Shown in pieces: positions 63,146 to 64,000 of a stretch of DNA of 64,000 bases (its first letter is position 1; every line of letters starts with the position of its first letter). Source of the DNA: Inquilinus sp052113205 (GTDB taxonomy: Bacteria; Pseudomonadota; Alphaproteobacteria; DSM-16000; Inquilinaceae); NCBI RefSeq assembly GCF_052113205.1, contig NZ_JBFRCU010000035.1:1-64000 (forward strand), given 5' to 3'. The translations under genes were made by a program, and so were the position numbers. Under the pieces are notes generated by a model that searched no databases, was not told where the DNA came from, and worked only from the letters and a program-made list of their open reading frames with translations.

Positions 63146-63601
63146 CTACACCGACGTGACGATCCAGGCCGCAGCGCCGATCGCGACCGCGTCCTCCAGC
63201 AGGGCGATCGGCAGGTCACGCCCCACGGCCCGGGCCAGGCGGGAGCGCAGCTCGGCGCCCACCATCGTGCCGGCGACGGCGCCGGCCACGCCCGCGATCA
63301 GCCCGACGATCGCCGAGCCGCCGACGATGCCGAAGGCGGCGCCGCAGACCGCGCCGCTGACGATCCGGGCGCCGAACTGCATCGGCACCTTGCGGCTCGG
63401 CGTCTTCGGCAGCTGGTCGGCGACCAGCTCGGCGAGCGCCGCCGCGGTGAGCAGCCAGGGCGTCACCGAAGCGCCGAGGAAGGCCAGGCCGGTGCCGTCG
63501 AGCGGCAGCCAGCCGAGATGGGCGGCCCAGCTGACCGCCGCCGGCGCGGTCATCGTCCGCAGCCCGGCGACGCACCCGATCAGGAAAGCCAGGACCAGCA
63601 T
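63146..63601 (-). CDS. DUF4126-family membrane protein
   Basis: A 151-residue integral membrane protein with Gly/Ala-rich helices and the family segments LIGCVAGLRTMTAPAAVSWAAHLGWL, ELVADQLPKTPSRKVPMQFGARIVSGAVCGAAFG and DLPIALLEDAVAIGAAAWIV. ATG 63601 follows GGGGGAGATTTCG; an upstream ATG (63676) gives a Pro/Arg-rich leader. The function is unknown. Confidence 0.85.
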   Translation of the reverse strand: MLVLAFLIGCVAGLRTMTAPAAVSWAAHLGWLPLDGTGLAFLGASVTPWLLTAAALAELVADQLPKTPSRKVPMQFGARIVSGAVCGAAFGIVGGSAIVGLIAGVAGAVAGTMVGAELRSRLARAVGRDLPIALLEDAVAIGAAAWIVTSV

Positions 63602-63850
63602 CGAAATCTCCCCCCGGAAAATGCGCGGCGCGCGCCCTGAAAAATCGGCGGCCAGCATCGGCGGTGTCTGCCGCACTTCGTCCCGTCAGGCTTCGTTTCT
63701 CTGGTGGACCGACCAGGATCCTCTCATTCCGACCACCTGGATTTCTCTCCGGGGATTCGGGCTCTAAAGAGGATCTGAAGCCTATCGGATATTGTCCGGC
63801 AAAACCTTCGGGTGCTAGCGTTCCCCCGGAAGCAATCGAAGGGGGAAACG

Positions 63851-64000
63851 ATGGCGTTTGTGTGTCGAGCCGCGATTTTCGCGGCGGCGATCGGGGTCGG
63901 CTTGTCGGGACCCGCCCTGGCCCAGGACAGCGCGGCCCAGGCGAAGGCGGAGATCCAGCGGGTGCGGGACAGCGCCGGCTTCAACGCCGCTTTGCAGCAC
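63851..64000 (+). CDS. Secreted protein, 3' end outside window
   Basis: Fifty codons are visible from ATG 63851 (GAAGGGGGAAACG upstream). A clear signal peptide (CRAAIFAAAIGVGLSGPALA-QD) is followed by SAAQAKAEIQRVRDSAGFNA. The mature start resembles secreted M20-family peptidases, whose N-termini often hold a similar helix, but too little is present to be sure. Confidence 0.6.
   Translation, partial: MAFVCRAAIFAAAIGVGLSGPALAQDSAAQAKAEIQRVRDSAGFNAALQH

Overview
The window is GC-rich (about 70% by eye) chromosomal DNA from an alphaproteobacterium. The rpsB-tsf-pyrH-frr-uppS-cdsA-dxr-rseP-bamA-lpxD-fabZ-lpxA-lpxI-lpxB run, LpxI in place of LpxH, and the ppiD-trpEGDC-moaC-moeA-lexA run are typical of that class. 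Codon use and accessory content suggest Rhodospirillales/Azospirillales, perhaps an Inquilinus-like genome, but that placement is inference. Eight N positions and two adjacent apparent frameshifts suggest draft-quality sequence.

Layout. 1-12.5 kb: the 3' end of a LysM cell-surface protein with a 39-bp proline-rich tandem repeat; divergent histidine-utilisation genes hutF and hutI; a lytic-transglycosylase-like protein; a 929-residue SLBB polysaccharide-export protein; the malonate pair matA-matB; and a trio of small minus-strand genes, two of them apparently frameshifted. 12.7-26.6 kb: the translation, isoprenoid, phospholipid, outer-membrane and lipid A cluster, all on the plus strand with several 4-bp stop/start overlaps. 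26.6-32.1 kb: gltA, gltX and a ComEC-type membrane protein. 32.1-37 kb: an accessory segment with a phytanoyl-CoA dioxygenase-like gene and a Gfo/Idh/MocA oxidoreductase diverging from a perfect 18-bp LacI-type operator, a NIPSNAP/TetR divergent pair, and a LacI-family regulator. 37-46.7 kb: lexA, moeA, moaC, trpC, trpD, trpG, trpE and ppiD on the minus strand, with tpiA divergent. 46.8-48.5 kb: tRNA-Pro(GGG) and dgoK-dgoA.

49.1-61.6 kb is the most unusual part: a plus-strand cassette of a TpsB/FhaC-type outer-membrane transporter, two tandem PBP4-like D-Ala-D-Ala peptidases (the first with KDG in place of KTG), a roughly 2069-residue glycine-rich autotransporter, and a third penicillin-binding-fold serine hydrolase. 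It follows an AT-richer gap and a truncated gene. The combination suggests a surface-adhesin export system packaged with its own peptidoglycan-editing enzymes.

61.9-64 kb: YqaA/DedA-like, MAPEG and DUF4126 membrane proteins and the start of a secreted protein. At least five extragenic palindromic repeats of several families are scattered between genes; one supplies the C-terminal codons of the LacI-family regulator.
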